A DNA stretch of 33,440 nucleotides, from assembly GCA_002421005.1 (NCBI GenBank), contig DIJC01000017.1:1-33440 (forward strand). The letters run 5' to 3'. Position numbers and translations under genes: made by a program. This DNA comes from Enterobacteriaceae bacterium UBA5654. Its GTDB lineage: Bacteria > Pseudomonadota > Gammaproteobacteria > Enterobacterales > Enterobacteriaceae. Below the pieces are notes generated by a model. It ran no database searches. It saw only the letters and a program-made list of their open reading frames with translations, and had not been told where the DNA came from. Each line of letters starts with the position of its first letter. The first letter of the stretch is position 1. Below are positions 19,554 to 27,111 of this stretch, in pieces.

Positions 19554-20477
19554 ATGGCAGGAAAATTACAGCTCCCTCCGTTACAGGTTTTAGTGGTATT
19601 TGAAGCTGCCGCGCGCCACGGTAATTTTACCGCTGCCGGAAGTGAGCTGGGGCTGTCGCAGCCTGCGGTCAGCCAGCGCATTCAGTTGCTGGAAAGTCTG
19701 CTGGACGCGCCGCTGTTTGAGCGCCGCCATCGCGGGGTGCAGCTTACAGAAGCGGGCAACAGCCTGTATCACATCGTGCGTAGCAGCCTGAACGATATCA
19801 GCGAGCAGCTTGAGCGCACGCGCCACCAGCGCAGCGTGCTGCGTATTGATACCGATATGGGCTTCGCCAGCTACTGGCTGATGCCGCGTATGAACGCGAT
19901 TCAGGCGCTGATCCCAGGCGTTGAAGTGCAGGTTTCCACCTCGCCCAATGACTATAATTTTCGCGACAGCAACGCTCCGCTGACCATCTGTTTTGGCGGC
20001 GGCAACTGGCCGGGCGCGCAGGCGCAGCGGCTGTTCCCGGAGAACGTGGTTCCCGTATGTAATCAACATATTAAGCGCGAACTGGGCGATAATCCTGACC
20101 CGGCCATGCTACTGCGCTTTCCGTTACTGAAGCTGCCGGATACCCGCCCCCAGCGCTGGCTGACGTGGGAGGACTGGTTTCGTCAGCAGCGGCTGCAACC
20201 CGGTGATATCATCGCTTCGCGCACCTTCAACGCTTATTCGCTGGTGGTGCAGGCAACGCTTGAAGGACAGGGCATCGCGCTGGGCTGGCGGCCGCTGATC
20301 GCCCCGCTACTGACCAGCGGTGAACTGGCCGTTTGCGGGCCGGAGATGCGTACTGAACGCGGCTATTTTTTAATTTCTTCGGCCACTAAACCGTTATCGC
20401 CGCAGCAGCAAAAAGTAAAATCCTGGTTATTAGATGAAGCCTGGAATTTTCATCATTCCGGGATCGCTTTGCCATAA
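19554..20477 (+). CDS. LysR-type regulator of choline sulfate utilisation
   Basis: 307 aa. The N-terminal winged helix-turn-helix is at about residues 8-66 (FEAAARHGNFTAAGSELGLSQPAVSQRI), followed by a LysR substrate-binding domain. It is GcvA-like in sequence and matches the regulator usually found between betC-choX and choVW (choline-sulfate-utilisation transcription factor group). It is divergent from betC with a T-N11-A site between. A probable activator; the effector, perhaps choline sulfate or choline, is inferred. Confidence 0.9.
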   Translation: MAGKLQLPPLQVLVVFEAAARHGNFTAAGSELGLSQPAVSQRIQLLESLLDAPLFERRHRGVQLTEAGNSLYHIVRSSLNDISEQLERTRHQRSVLRIDTDMGFASYWLMPRMNAIQALIPGVEVQVSTSPNDYNFRDSNAPLTICFGGGNWPGAQAQRLFPENVVPVCNQHIKRELGDNPDPAMLLRFPLLKLPDTRPQRWLTWEDWFRQQRLQPGDIIASRTFNAYSLVVQATLEGQGIALGWRPLIAPLLTSGELAVCGPEMRTERGYFLISSATKPLSPQQQKVKSWLLDEAWNFHHSGIALP

Positions 20478-20506
20478 TAGTTATAAGCTAAGTAATAAAT
20501 TAACTA

Positions 20507-20548
20507 TTAAAATAAAGCAAAATACCTCGCTGCCCGGCTTTATTTTAA
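20507..20548. repeat. 12-bp inverted repeat between the LysR gene and choV
   Basis: Perfect arms TTAAAATAAAGC (20507-20518) and GCTTTATTTTAA (20537-20548) around an 18-nt loop. The AT-rich arms and position fit a terminator for the regulator gene or an operator for choVW. Confidence 0.6.
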
Positions 20549-20588
20549 GGTAGGGTGTATTTGCTCCCGTAAAATATGTGATAGCGCT

Positions 20589-21425
20589 ATGACAAAACCG
20601 ATAATCGAACTCCGCCAGGTGAATAAATACTATTCAGATGGCGCACAAAAATCTTTTTTTTCCCGGCAGCGATCGTCGTCATCAGTTCATGCCCTGAACG
20701 ACATCAACCTGCAAATTTTTCCCGGTGAGATTTTCGTCATCGTCGGGCTGTCCGGGTCGGGTAAATCGACGCTGCTGCGCACTCTTAACCACCTGATCCC
20801 GCCGGAAGAAGGCGAGGTGACGTTTGAACAGCAGTCGCTGGCCGGGCTGTCGGCGGCGGCGCTGATCGCCCTGCGCCGACAGCATATCGGCATGGTTTTT
20901 CAGTCTTTTGCTCTGTTTGACGAGCGCACCGTGCTGGATAACGTCGCCTTTGGCCTGGAAGTGGCGGGCGTTGAAAAAGGCGAACGCCAGCACAGGGCCG
21001 GGGAGATGCTGGAGAAAGTCGGCCTTGCCGCCGTTGCCAGCCAGTATCCGCGCCAGCTTTCCGGCGGGATGCAGCAACGCGTCGGGCTGGCGCGGGCGCT
21101 GGTGGTCAATCCTTCGGTGCTGCTGATGGACGAAGCCTTCTCCGCGCTGGACCCGATTATCCGCCGCGAGATGCAGGCGCTGCTGCTGAGTTTGCAGGCT
21201 GAACACCAGCGGACGGTGGTCTTCGTCACGCACGATATGGAAGAAGCGCTGCGCCTCGGCTCGCGTATTGCCATTATGGAGAAAGGCAGGCTGGTGCAGG
21301 TCGGTGCGCCGGAAGCGCTGATTAACGCCCCTGCCACCCCCTACGTGCGCCACTTTTTTTCCGGCGTGGATGTTTCACGCTGGCAACTGGCAGAGAACTA
21401 CGCCGACGTCTGGCCCACGCATTAA
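20589..21425 (+). CDS. choV: Choline/betaine ABC transporter ATPase
   Basis: 278 aa. Walker A is GLSGSGKST (53-61), signature LSGGMQQ (157-163), Walker B VLLMDEA (177-183), and the H-loop is in VFVTHDMEEAL. It belongs to the ProV/OpuAA class but is short: ProV-type ATPases carry C-terminal CBS domains that sense ionic strength, and none is present. This suggests transport not gated by osmolarity, in line with a nutrient-uptake role. It starts a two-gene operon with choW. An N-terminal polar stretch (SFFSRQRSSSS, 22-32) is unusual but in frame. Confidence 0.93.
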   Translation: MTKPIIELRQVNKYYSDGAQKSFFSRQRSSSSVHALNDINLQIFPGEIFVIVGLSGSGKSTLLRTLNHLIPPEEGEVTFEQQSLAGLSAAALIALRRQHIGMVFQSFALFDERTVLDNVAFGLEVAGVEKGERQHRAGEMLEKVGLAAVASQYPRQLSGGMQQRVGLARALVVNPSVLLMDEAFSALDPIIRREMQALLLSLQAEHQRTVVFVTHDMEEALRLGSRIAIMEKGRLVQVGAPEALINAPATPYVRHFFSGVDVSRWQLAENYADVWPTH

Positions 21426-21437
21426 GCAGAGAATGAT

Positions 21438-22265
21438 ATGGCATATCCTTTAGACTTTAGCCGCGAGATCGACAGCGGTATTCGCGCGCTGCTGACCCAC
21501 GCGGGCGGTTTTTTTGACGGCCTCGCAGCGGTAATTGACGGCTTCGCGGGCGGGCTGGAGACGATGATTAACTGGCTTAACCCGTGGGGGCTGGTGGTGC
21601 TGACGGTGGCGCTGGGTCTGTGGCGCATTGGCAAGGGTTTTGCCCTGTTCGCCCTCCTCGCCACTCTGTACATCATTTACAGCGGCTATAGCGATCACGC
21701 GGCGGTGACACTGGCACTCACGCTGTCCTCCACCTTTTTTAGCCTGCTGTTCGGCATTCCGCTCGGCATCTGGAGCGCGCGGCGCGCGGCGGTCGGCAGC
21801 ATCGTGCGTACCCTGCTCGACTTTATGCAGACCATGCCCGCCTTCGTGTATCTGATCCCGGCGACCATTCTGTTCGGGCTGGGACGTCCGCCAGGCATTT
21901 TCGCTACCGTGCTGTTCTCAATGCCGCCGGTGGTCCGGCTGACCGACCTCGGTATTCGTCAGGTGAATGCCGCACGCATTGAGGCGGGGCTGGCGTTTGG
22001 CTGTACGCCGTGGCAACTGCTGTGGAAAGTTCAGCTTCCGGCCGCGCAGCCCGCGATTATGGCGGGCATCAACCAGACCATTATGATGGCAATGTCGATG
22101 GTGATCATCGCCTCAATGGTCGGCGCGGGCGGGCTGGGTAATGATATTCTCAGCAGCATTCAGCAACTGGATATCGGCCCCGGCCTGCAAAGCGGGATTG
22201 TGGTGGTGCTGATGGCGATCCTGCTCGACCGGCTCTCCGCCAGCTTTGCCCGCCGCCATCACTGA
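21438..22265 (+). CDS. choW: Choline/betaine ABC transporter permease
   Basis: 275 aa ProW-type inner-membrane permease. There is an N-terminal amphipathic region, then hydrophobic segments from about residue 50 onward. The coupling loop is EAGLAFGCTPWQLLWKVQLP at about 182-201, followed by a conserved MVIIASMVGAGGLG segment. It starts 12 nt after choV and ends 6 nt from the convergent mtnB stop. It works with ChoV and ChoX. Confidence 0.93.
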   Translation: MAYPLDFSREIDSGIRALLTHAGGFFDGLAAVIDGFAGGLETMINWLNPWGLVVLTVALGLWRIGKGFALFALLATLYIIYSGYSDHAAVTLALTLSSTFFSLLFGIPLGIWSARRAAVGSIVRTLLDFMQTMPAFVYLIPATILFGLGRPPGIFATVLFSMPPVVRLTDLGIRQVNAARIEAGLAFGCTPWQLLWKVQLPAAQPAIMAGINQTIMMAMSMVIIASMVGAGGLGNDILSSIQQLDIGPGLQSGIVVVLMAILLDRLSASFARRHH

Positions 22266-22271
22266 GGATTA

Positions 22272-22883
22272 TCAGGGCTGCTGATACCGACGACGCAGCA
22301 GCTCGCATTCAAACAGGAACTCCAGCCCTTCAAGCTGACGACGCGCCTCGCTGACGTCTTTTCCCCAGCAGGTCAGGCCGTGACCGCGCAGCAGAAACCC
22401 GTAGCGCAGCGGCCGGGTCCGGGCGTAGTCGGCAATGCGGCTCGCCAGCGCGTCGATATCCTGATCGTTGTCGAAAATGGCGATCGGCACGCTATCCAGA
22501 TGACTGTGCTGCCCGCCCAGCGTTTTCTGCATTTCATACCCGCTCAGCACCAGCGCCGCACCGGTTTCAATGCGCGACAGCACCGTGGCATTCACCGTGT
22601 GCACATGCAGCACCGCGTTGGCGTCAGGGAACAGGCGATAAATCAGGGTATGCAGGCCGGTCTCTGCCGAGGGCTTACGCCCGGACGGCGCGGTATTGCT
22701 GGCGATCTCCACCTGTAAAAAATCGCCGGCGGTGAGCGTGCCTTTGTCGCGCCCCGACTCGCTCAGCCAGCACCAGGTTTCATCCTGCCGCACCGACATA
22801 TTACCGCCGGTGGCCGGAGCCCAGCCTTTCGCGCCGATCCAGTGACAGGTGCTGACTAACTGCGTGAGTCTTTGTTGCCACAT
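22272..22883 (-). CDS. mtnB: Methylthioribulose-1-phosphate dehydratase
   Basis: 203 aa class II aldolase/adducin-fold protein. MtnB dehydrates methylthioribulose-1-P in the methionine salvage pathway. Visible are WAPATGGNMSVR (21-32), SAETGLH with E74, zinc ligands HVH (H93, H95) and a C-terminal RGHGLTCWGKDV histidine segment. The ribosome site is AAAAAAGGAG. A perfect Met box (AGACGTCT) lies 15 nt upstream of the ATG, which supports methionine-linked regulation and so the MtnB call over other class II aldolases. The other salvage genes (mtnA, K, C, D) are not in the window, so this is an isolated gene. Confidence 0.9.
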   Translation of the reverse strand: MWQQRLTQLVSTCHWIGAKGWAPATGGNMSVRQDETWCWLSESGRDKGTLTAGDFLQVEIASNTAPSGRKPSAETGLHTLIYRLFPDANAVLHVHTVNATVLSRIETGAALVLSGYEMQKTLGGQHSHLDSVPIAIFDNDQDIDALASRIADYARTRPLRYGFLLRGHGLTCWGKDVSEARRQLEGLEFLFECELLRRRYQQP

Positions 22884-22898
22884 ACCGGCTCCTTTTTT

Positions 22899-22906
22899 AG
22901 ACGTCT
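22899..22906. promoter_or_regulatory. MetJ Met box upstream of mtnB
   Basis: AGACGTCT is an exact match to the 8-bp MetJ consensus, just upstream of the mtnB ribosome site. MetJ binds tandem 8-bp boxes; the adjacent GTATGGCT matches only four of eight positions, so the second half is weak. Confidence 0.75.
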
Positions 22907-22965
22907 GTATGGCTATTCAGCCGATACTAACATCCCTCCCGGGGCAGGACAATGCTTCGATATTC

Positions 22966-22999
22966 GCGGAATGAATATGCGGAAGCACATTCATTCCGC
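22966..22999. repeat. 11-bp hairpin between mtnB and the TerA-like gene
   Basis: Arms GCGGAATGAAT and ATTCATTCCGC around a 12-nt loop. It lies downstream of the TerA-like stop on the minus strand and upstream of the mtnB promoter. It has no U-tract; it could be a 3'-end stabiliser or weak terminator. Confidence 0.5.
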
Positions 23000-23110
23000 T
23001 GACCGCAGCGCTCTTCGGAGTAGCGCGGCGGCTGGAGAGAAGTGTAATCCGGCGGCGGGCTGGCGCAACCGGCAGAGCGACGTTTTGCGAGTGGCCTTCA
23101 GGAATCGGCC

Positions 23111-24334
23111 TCAGATATAGCGTTTGCCTTTTTTCGTCCCGAACGGTTTACCTTTAAAGACGTGCGGACCGTCTACCGTCAGGATGACCTTATCGCCCTT
23201 GCGGGTCAGCCACGGCGTATCCTCGCTGTTTTCTTCAGAGGTGACGCCTACCGGGCTTAGCGTGATATTGTCTTCGTCAATTTCAATCAGGCCGATCACA
23301 TAGGTATAGATGCCTTCGTCATCGTCCGGCCCGCTGGCAAAATCATAGGCACACTCGACGACCTGCTCGCCGTATTCCATGCGCATGGTCGGCCTGAGGG
23401 ACGCGACGGAGACGGCACCGTTGCCGACCGCCGAGTAGACGCTGCACACGATCGCCACTTTGCCACCCATCAACCGTGAGATCGCCGGGTTAATCTCTAC
23501 CGTTTCGGTGCCCGGCGCAGAGGCGCTGGCGGCCACCACATCGCCGCGGTGGAAAATCCACGGATAATCATTGAACGAGCCGGGATGATCCGGGGCGCAG
23601 ACCAGCGACATCTGCCCGTCGGGCCGTAAAATGCCAATACGCAGATCGAGATCGTCGTTATCTTCACCGTCGCCGTTGTCGATCCACGTCGCGCTGACCC
23701 GGATACTCGCCGGGGCCGCCGCGCCTTTAATCAGCGAGACTTTATGGCTGGTGTCGGGTTTGGTGAGGGTGACTTTCTTCAGGCTGACGGCGGGGGTGAC
23801 GGGCGCGGGCGCTTCCACTTCGATGCCGTAGTAGTTGCACAACCCTGCCAGCCCGGAGTTGAACCCCTGCCAGACCGAGCGGGCTTTGTTTTCGCCGTTG
23901 CGCACGTACAGATCGAGGACGATGATCCCGGTTTCCTGGCTAAACTGGCCGGGCGTAAGTTCCAGGCTATGGTCGCCGGTGACGATTTGTGCTTTTAAAT
24001 CCTGCACGCTGGCAAATCCCCCCGCCCCGCTGTCCTGGGTCAGGGTGACGGCTATTTTGGTAATGCCTGCGGGAAGGCGGCTGAGATCAAAATCAATCGC
24101 GTGGGTAACGGTGGTGCCGCTGGTGCCTGGGGCGATAAAGACGGCGGTGCCGGAGGCATGACGCGGCGCATTGAAAAACACCATATCATCGTCCGAGGTG
24201 ACTTTACCGGCGGCGGTGACCAGAAAAGCGGTGAGATTAACGTCAAGGTTGCTGTCTGCACGGTGGGTAACGCGGACCTGTCCGCTGGCCCCGGAGAGTG
24301 AGGTATTCTCCCCCGGTTTTAATGATTGATTCAT
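23111..24334 (-). CDS. TerD-domain (TerA-like) stress protein
   Basis: 407 aa from ATG 24334, which has AAGGA 7 nt upstream. An upstream in-frame GTG at 24382 would add 16 residues but lacks such a site. The N-terminal half is a TerD beta-sandwich: DDDMVFFN near 48-55, then VLDLYVRNGENKARSVWQGF and LAGLCNYYGIEVE. The second half (about 205-407) is a divergent TerD-like domain with an acidic cluster DNGDGEDNDDLDLR, probably a calcium site, giving a TerA-like architecture. Ter proteins are linked to tellurite, phage and membrane stress, but terZBCDE are absent here. It follows a LysR gene on the same strand with a 54-nt gap. Confidence 0.85.
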   Translation of the reverse strand: MNQSLKPGENTSLSGASGQVRVTHRADSNLDVNLTAFLVTAAGKVTSDDDMVFFNAPRHASGTAVFIAPGTSGTTVTHAIDFDLSRLPAGITKIAVTLTQDSGAGGFASVQDLKAQIVTGDHSLELTPGQFSQETGIIVLDLYVRNGENKARSVWQGFNSGLAGLCNYYGIEVEAPAPVTPAVSLKKVTLTKPDTSHKVSLIKGAAAPASIRVSATWIDNGDGEDNDDLDLRIGILRPDGQMSLVCAPDHPGSFNDYPWIFHRGDVVAASASAPGTETVEINPAISRLMGGKVAIVCSVYSAVGNGAVSVASLRPTMRMEYGEQVVECAYDFASGPDDDEGIYTYVIGLIEIDEDNITLSPVGVTSEENSEDTPWLTRKGDKVILTVDGPHVFKGKPFGTKKGKRYI

Positions 24335-24388
24335 GGTTCCGTCCTTCCCTTTTGGCTTAAAAAGTCCCCTCTGGTTTATCACAGCCAG

Positions 24389-25285
24389 TCACCTGATGGA
24401 ATCCATAATATGCTGGCGCAACCAGATATGAGAGGGATCGCGATGTACGCGTTCATGCCACAGCATCATCATATCGAACCCGGCTATCTCCAGCGGCGGC
24501 TCGACGATTTTCAGCGCGCTGGCATGTTTCACCAGCCGTTCCGGCAGCATCGCCACCAGATCGGTATTCGCCAGCGTCTCCAGCATAAATAAAAAATGCG
24601 GCACCGACAGCACCACCCGCCGCGACAGACCTTTATTTGCCAGCGCGACGTCGGTCGCGGCACTAAAACCGCCGCCATCCGGGGAGACGATCACCTGCTC
24701 CATTTCACAGAACTGCGCAAGTGTGGGTCGCCGCTTCAGGCCCGGATGATCCGCACGTCCTGCCAGCACGTATCGTTCGGTAAACAGATGCCGCTGATGC
24801 AGCGACGGCGGCGCGCCGTCGCGGGTGTGGAAAATCAGATCCACCTCCTGCTGCCCGGCCTGGCGAACGATCTGCTCCGGGCGAAGTTCCAGCACCGCCA
24901 GACGGGTACCGGGGGAGACGGCCCGTAACCTTCGCAGCGCGGGCAGAATAATGACCGCTGCCATATAGTCGGTGGCAACGATGCGCCAGGTGACGCTGGC
25001 CTGCGCCGGATCAAAGGCGTTCGGCGGGGCGACGGCGCGCTCCAGCGCATCCAGCGCCTGACGCAGCGGCTCGCGTAACGCTTCGGCTCTGGCGGTCGGC
25101 TGCATTCCGCGCGGACCGGGCAGCAACAGCGGATCGGCAAAAATCTCCCGCAGGCGCGCCAGTTGGATGCTCACCGAAGGCTGCGACAGATTCAGCCGCT
25201 GTGCCGCGCGCGTGACATTATGCTCGGTCAACAGCACGTCCAGCGTCAGCAGAAGGTTGAGATCCACACGGCTTAAATTAATCAT
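24389..25285 (-). CDS. LysR-family transcriptional regulator
   Basis: 298 aa. The N-terminal helix-turn-helix is LLTEHNVTRAAQRLNLSQPSVSIQLARLRE (about 18-47), followed by a NodD/LinR-like substrate-binding domain. It is divergent from the quinone-reductase-like gene across 87 bp, the usual arrangement of a LysR protein with its target. A CTGT-TATT-ACAG dyad lies in the gap. It may also drive the TerA-like gene downstream. The effector is unknown. Confidence 0.9.
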   Translation of the reverse strand: MINLSRVDLNLLLTLDVLLTEHNVTRAAQRLNLSQPSVSIQLARLREIFADPLLLPGPRGMQPTARAEALREPLRQALDALERAVAPPNAFDPAQASVTWRIVATDYMAAVIILPALRRLRAVSPGTRLAVLELRPEQIVRQAGQQEVDLIFHTRDGAPPSLHQRHLFTERYVLAGRADHPGLKRRPTLAQFCEMEQVIVSPDGGGFSAATDVALANKGLSRRVVLSVPHFLFMLETLANTDLVAMLPERLVKHASALKIVEPPLEIAGFDMMMLWHERVHRDPSHIWLRQHIMDSIR

Positions 25286-25293
25286 GGCTATAC

Positions 25294-25305
25294 CTGTTAT
25301 TACAG
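25294..25305. promoter_or_regulatory. Candidate regulator dyad CTGTTATTACAG
   Basis: Inverted repeat CTGT-N4-ACAG, just upstream of the LysR start in the divergent intergenic region. A plausible autoregulatory site, short enough to be chance. Confidence 0.35.
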
Positions 25306-25372
25306 CAATTAATTTCTACTATATCTGCCCGCGCCTTACCATGCAGTCTCTTTCTCATCACAGGCTGACACT

Positions 25373-26152
25373 ATGAATATCCTGATTATTTACGCTCACC
25401 CGGAACCGCGTTCGCTTAACGGTTCATTAAAAGACATTGCCGTCGCGCACCTTGAAAGCGCGGGCCACCGTGTTCAGGTTTCCGATCTCTACGCCATGCA
25501 GTGGAAAGCGCAGATTGATGCCGCCGACACCCTTGCGCCGTTACGCGGCGAACATTTCGACGCCTCGCTGGATTCGCAGTACGCCTTCGCGCATGGTATG
25601 CAGAGCGAAGACATTGCCCGCGAGCAGGAGAAATTAATCCAGGCCGACGCGGTGATTTTTCAGTTCCCGCTGTGGTGGTTTTCGATGCCAGCGATCCTCA
25701 AAGGCTGGATCGATCGCGTCTACGCTTACGGCTTTGCCTACGGCGTCGGCGAACATAACGATCGCCACTGGGGCGACCGCTATGGCGAAGGCAGGATGGC
25801 GGGCAAACGTGCGATGCTCGTCGTCACCACCGGCGGCTGGGAATCACATTACGGCCCGCGCGGCATTAACGGCCCCATCGACGATATTCTGTTCCCCATC
25901 CAGCACGGGATGCTGCACTACCCCGGCTTCGACGTCCTGCCGCCGCTGGTGATTTACCGCACCGGACGCATTGATGAACAACGTTTTGCCGCACACCGCC
26001 GGGAACTCATCCAGCGGCTGGACAACCTTTTCCACACCGCCCCGCTGCCGTTCCGCAAGCAGAATGCAGGGGAGTATAAGATCCCGGAGCTGACGCTGCG
26101 GGACGGGGTAAAGGATGGCGAGGTGGGATTTGGGGTGCATTTGATGGGGTGA
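25373..26152 (+). CDS. NAD(P)H dehydrogenase (quinone), flavodoxin-2 fold
   Basis: 259 aa. Flavodoxin-like NAD(P)H:quinone oxidoreductase of the NQO1/KefF type, expected to bind FAD or FMN and reduce quinones or electrophiles by two electrons. It begins MNILIIYAHPEPRSLNGSL (flavin phosphate loop), then has FQFPLWWFSMPAILKGWIDRVYAYGFAYG and TTGGWESHYGPRG. The C-terminal tail extends about 50 residues beyond the minimal fold. It is divergently controlled by the adjacent LysR regulator, so induction by a quinone or aromatic compound is likely but unproven. Confidence 0.92.
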   Translation: MNILIIYAHPEPRSLNGSLKDIAVAHLESAGHRVQVSDLYAMQWKAQIDAADTLAPLRGEHFDASLDSQYAFAHGMQSEDIAREQEKLIQADAVIFQFPLWWFSMPAILKGWIDRVYAYGFAYGVGEHNDRHWGDRYGEGRMAGKRAMLVVTTGGWESHYGPRGINGPIDDILFPIQHGMLHYPGFDVLPPLVIYRTGRIDEQRFAAHRRELIQRLDNLFHTAPLPFRKQNAGEYKIPELTLRDGVKDGEVGFGVHLMG

Positions 26153-26189
26153 GTGAATTCTGTGGCACGGCAGAGTGTTACCTCTTGCC

Positions 26190-26233
26190 ATCTCTACACC
26201 AAGGACACTTAAAAGGGTCCTTGGTGTAGAGAT
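26190..26233. repeat. 17-bp perfect inverted repeat
   Basis: Arms ATCTCTACACCAAGGAC (26190-26206) and GTCCTTGGTGTAGAGAT (26217-26233) separated by 10 nt. It begins 37 nt after the quinone reductase stop. No U-tract follows on either strand, so it is not a simple terminator; a processed 3' hairpin, operator or mobile-element trace are possible. Confidence 0.85.
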
Positions 26234-26273
26234 AAAATATACTATGGAGTAGTGCAATTTTTGGGGAAGTGCT

Positions 26274-26551
26274 GTGAATAAACTAAACGCCGTGACCACA
26301 TTTAATCGTTGGAGTAATCAGGGACGCTACGTTTTCCATTTAAATGACATCCGTAACATGTTTAATGATGAAGTGGAACGTGCGCTCAAGTCGTCACTTT
26401 GAAGCGATTTATTCCTGCTGCGGTATACGCCACCAGCCTGGAGAAGGAAGGATTTACATCATATCTGCTGGATACGCTGACTGAATTATTCACCCGGTTA
26501 AAAAAAGAAATTTATTCTGACCAGGATGCCGGGCCGCGTTTCATCTTGTAG
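26274..26551 (+). pseudogene. Frameshifted small gene remnant (possibly AbiEi-like antitoxin N-terminus)
   Basis: GTG 26274 opens 42 codons (NKLNAVTTFNRWSNQGRYVF..ALKSSL) ending at TGA 26402. Another frame from 26399 continues LKRFIPAAVYATSLEKEGF and runs to TAG 26551, with an overlap that looks like one frameshifted reading through ..SSL/LKRFI... The first part resembles the N-terminal DNA-binding region of AbiEi-type antitoxins (W..QGRYVF..ND.R..F), a pattern recalled rather than searched. The usual C-terminal part and a toxin gene are absent. The patch 26153-26714 holds no other credible gene. Confidence 0.45.
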
Positions 26552-26643
26552 GACAGGTTTCGCTGGTGGTTCCCGGGTAAATCATCCTCCGCCCCGTCGG
26601 CTAACGACTCTCGCTTGCCGCCCTCCGCCAAAAGCAGCATAAT

Positions 26644-26673
26644 CGAGCACAATAAATCAACAACGAGCACAAT
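26644..26673. repeat. Direct repeats CGAGCACAAT upstream of the VOC gene
   Basis: CGAGCACAAT occurs at 26644-26653 and 26664-26673, start-to-start 20 bp, close to two helical turns, ending 41 bp before the VOC ATG. The spacing suggests a direct-repeat binding site for a regulator. Confidence 0.5.
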
Positions 26674-26714
26674 CCAGCATTACCGCTGGCAAGCCGTTAC
26701 TTGAGGAGGTAAAG

Positions 26715-27104
26715 ATGAAAGTGGCACATATCGCGCTGTGGACGCGTGACCTTGACGCGCAGGTCGCCTTCTGGCGCTCGTTTTTTAACGGCACCAGCAA
26801 CGATAAATACATCAGCAAAAATCGCCCTGGCTTTGCGTCGCACTTCATTACTCTCGACGATGGCCCGACGATTGAGCTAATGACTCTCTCCGCGCTGGAC
26901 GAGGCTCCCGGCAATAAAGAGTTTTCCGGCTGGGCGCACATTGCCCTGAACGTGGGCCCCAAAGCGGATGTGGATGCCCTGGCCGAACGCGCGCGCCAGC
27001 AGGGCATTTTGCTCAGCGCACCGCGCACCACCGGTGACGGATTTTATGAAGCGGTGATTGCCGATCCCGATGGCAACCTGATCGAACTGGTCGCGGACGC
27101 GTAA
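26715..27104 (+). CDS. VOC-superfamily (glyoxalase/bleomycin-resistance fold) protein
   Basis: 129 aa, one paired beta-alpha-beta-beta-beta unit set, the usual size of single-domain VOC proteins. The four likely metal ligands are in canonical places: H5, E54, H75 and E124. The ribosome site GAGGAGG is strong. These ligands match glyoxalase I or related lyases, but the substrate cannot be assigned. It is convergent with the ParB-like gene (8-bp gap) and has a direct-repeat motif upstream. Confidence 0.9.
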   Translation: MKVAHIALWTRDLDAQVAFWRSFFNGTSNDKYISKNRPGFASHFITLDDGPTIELMTLSALDEAPGNKEFSGWAHIALNVGPKADVDALAERARQQGILLSAPRTTGDGFYEAVIADPDGNLIELVADA

Positions 27105-27111
27105 CCTCCGC

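Noticed and set aside
22272..22883. Fuculose-phosphate or ribulose-phosphate aldolase/epimerase for the class II aldolase gene
   Set aside because: The WAPATGGNMS start, size and the Met box upstream favour MtnB.
24335..24382. GTG 24382 as the start of the TerA-like gene
   Set aside because: ATG 24334 has AAGGA at ideal spacing and begins at the normal TerD N-terminus.
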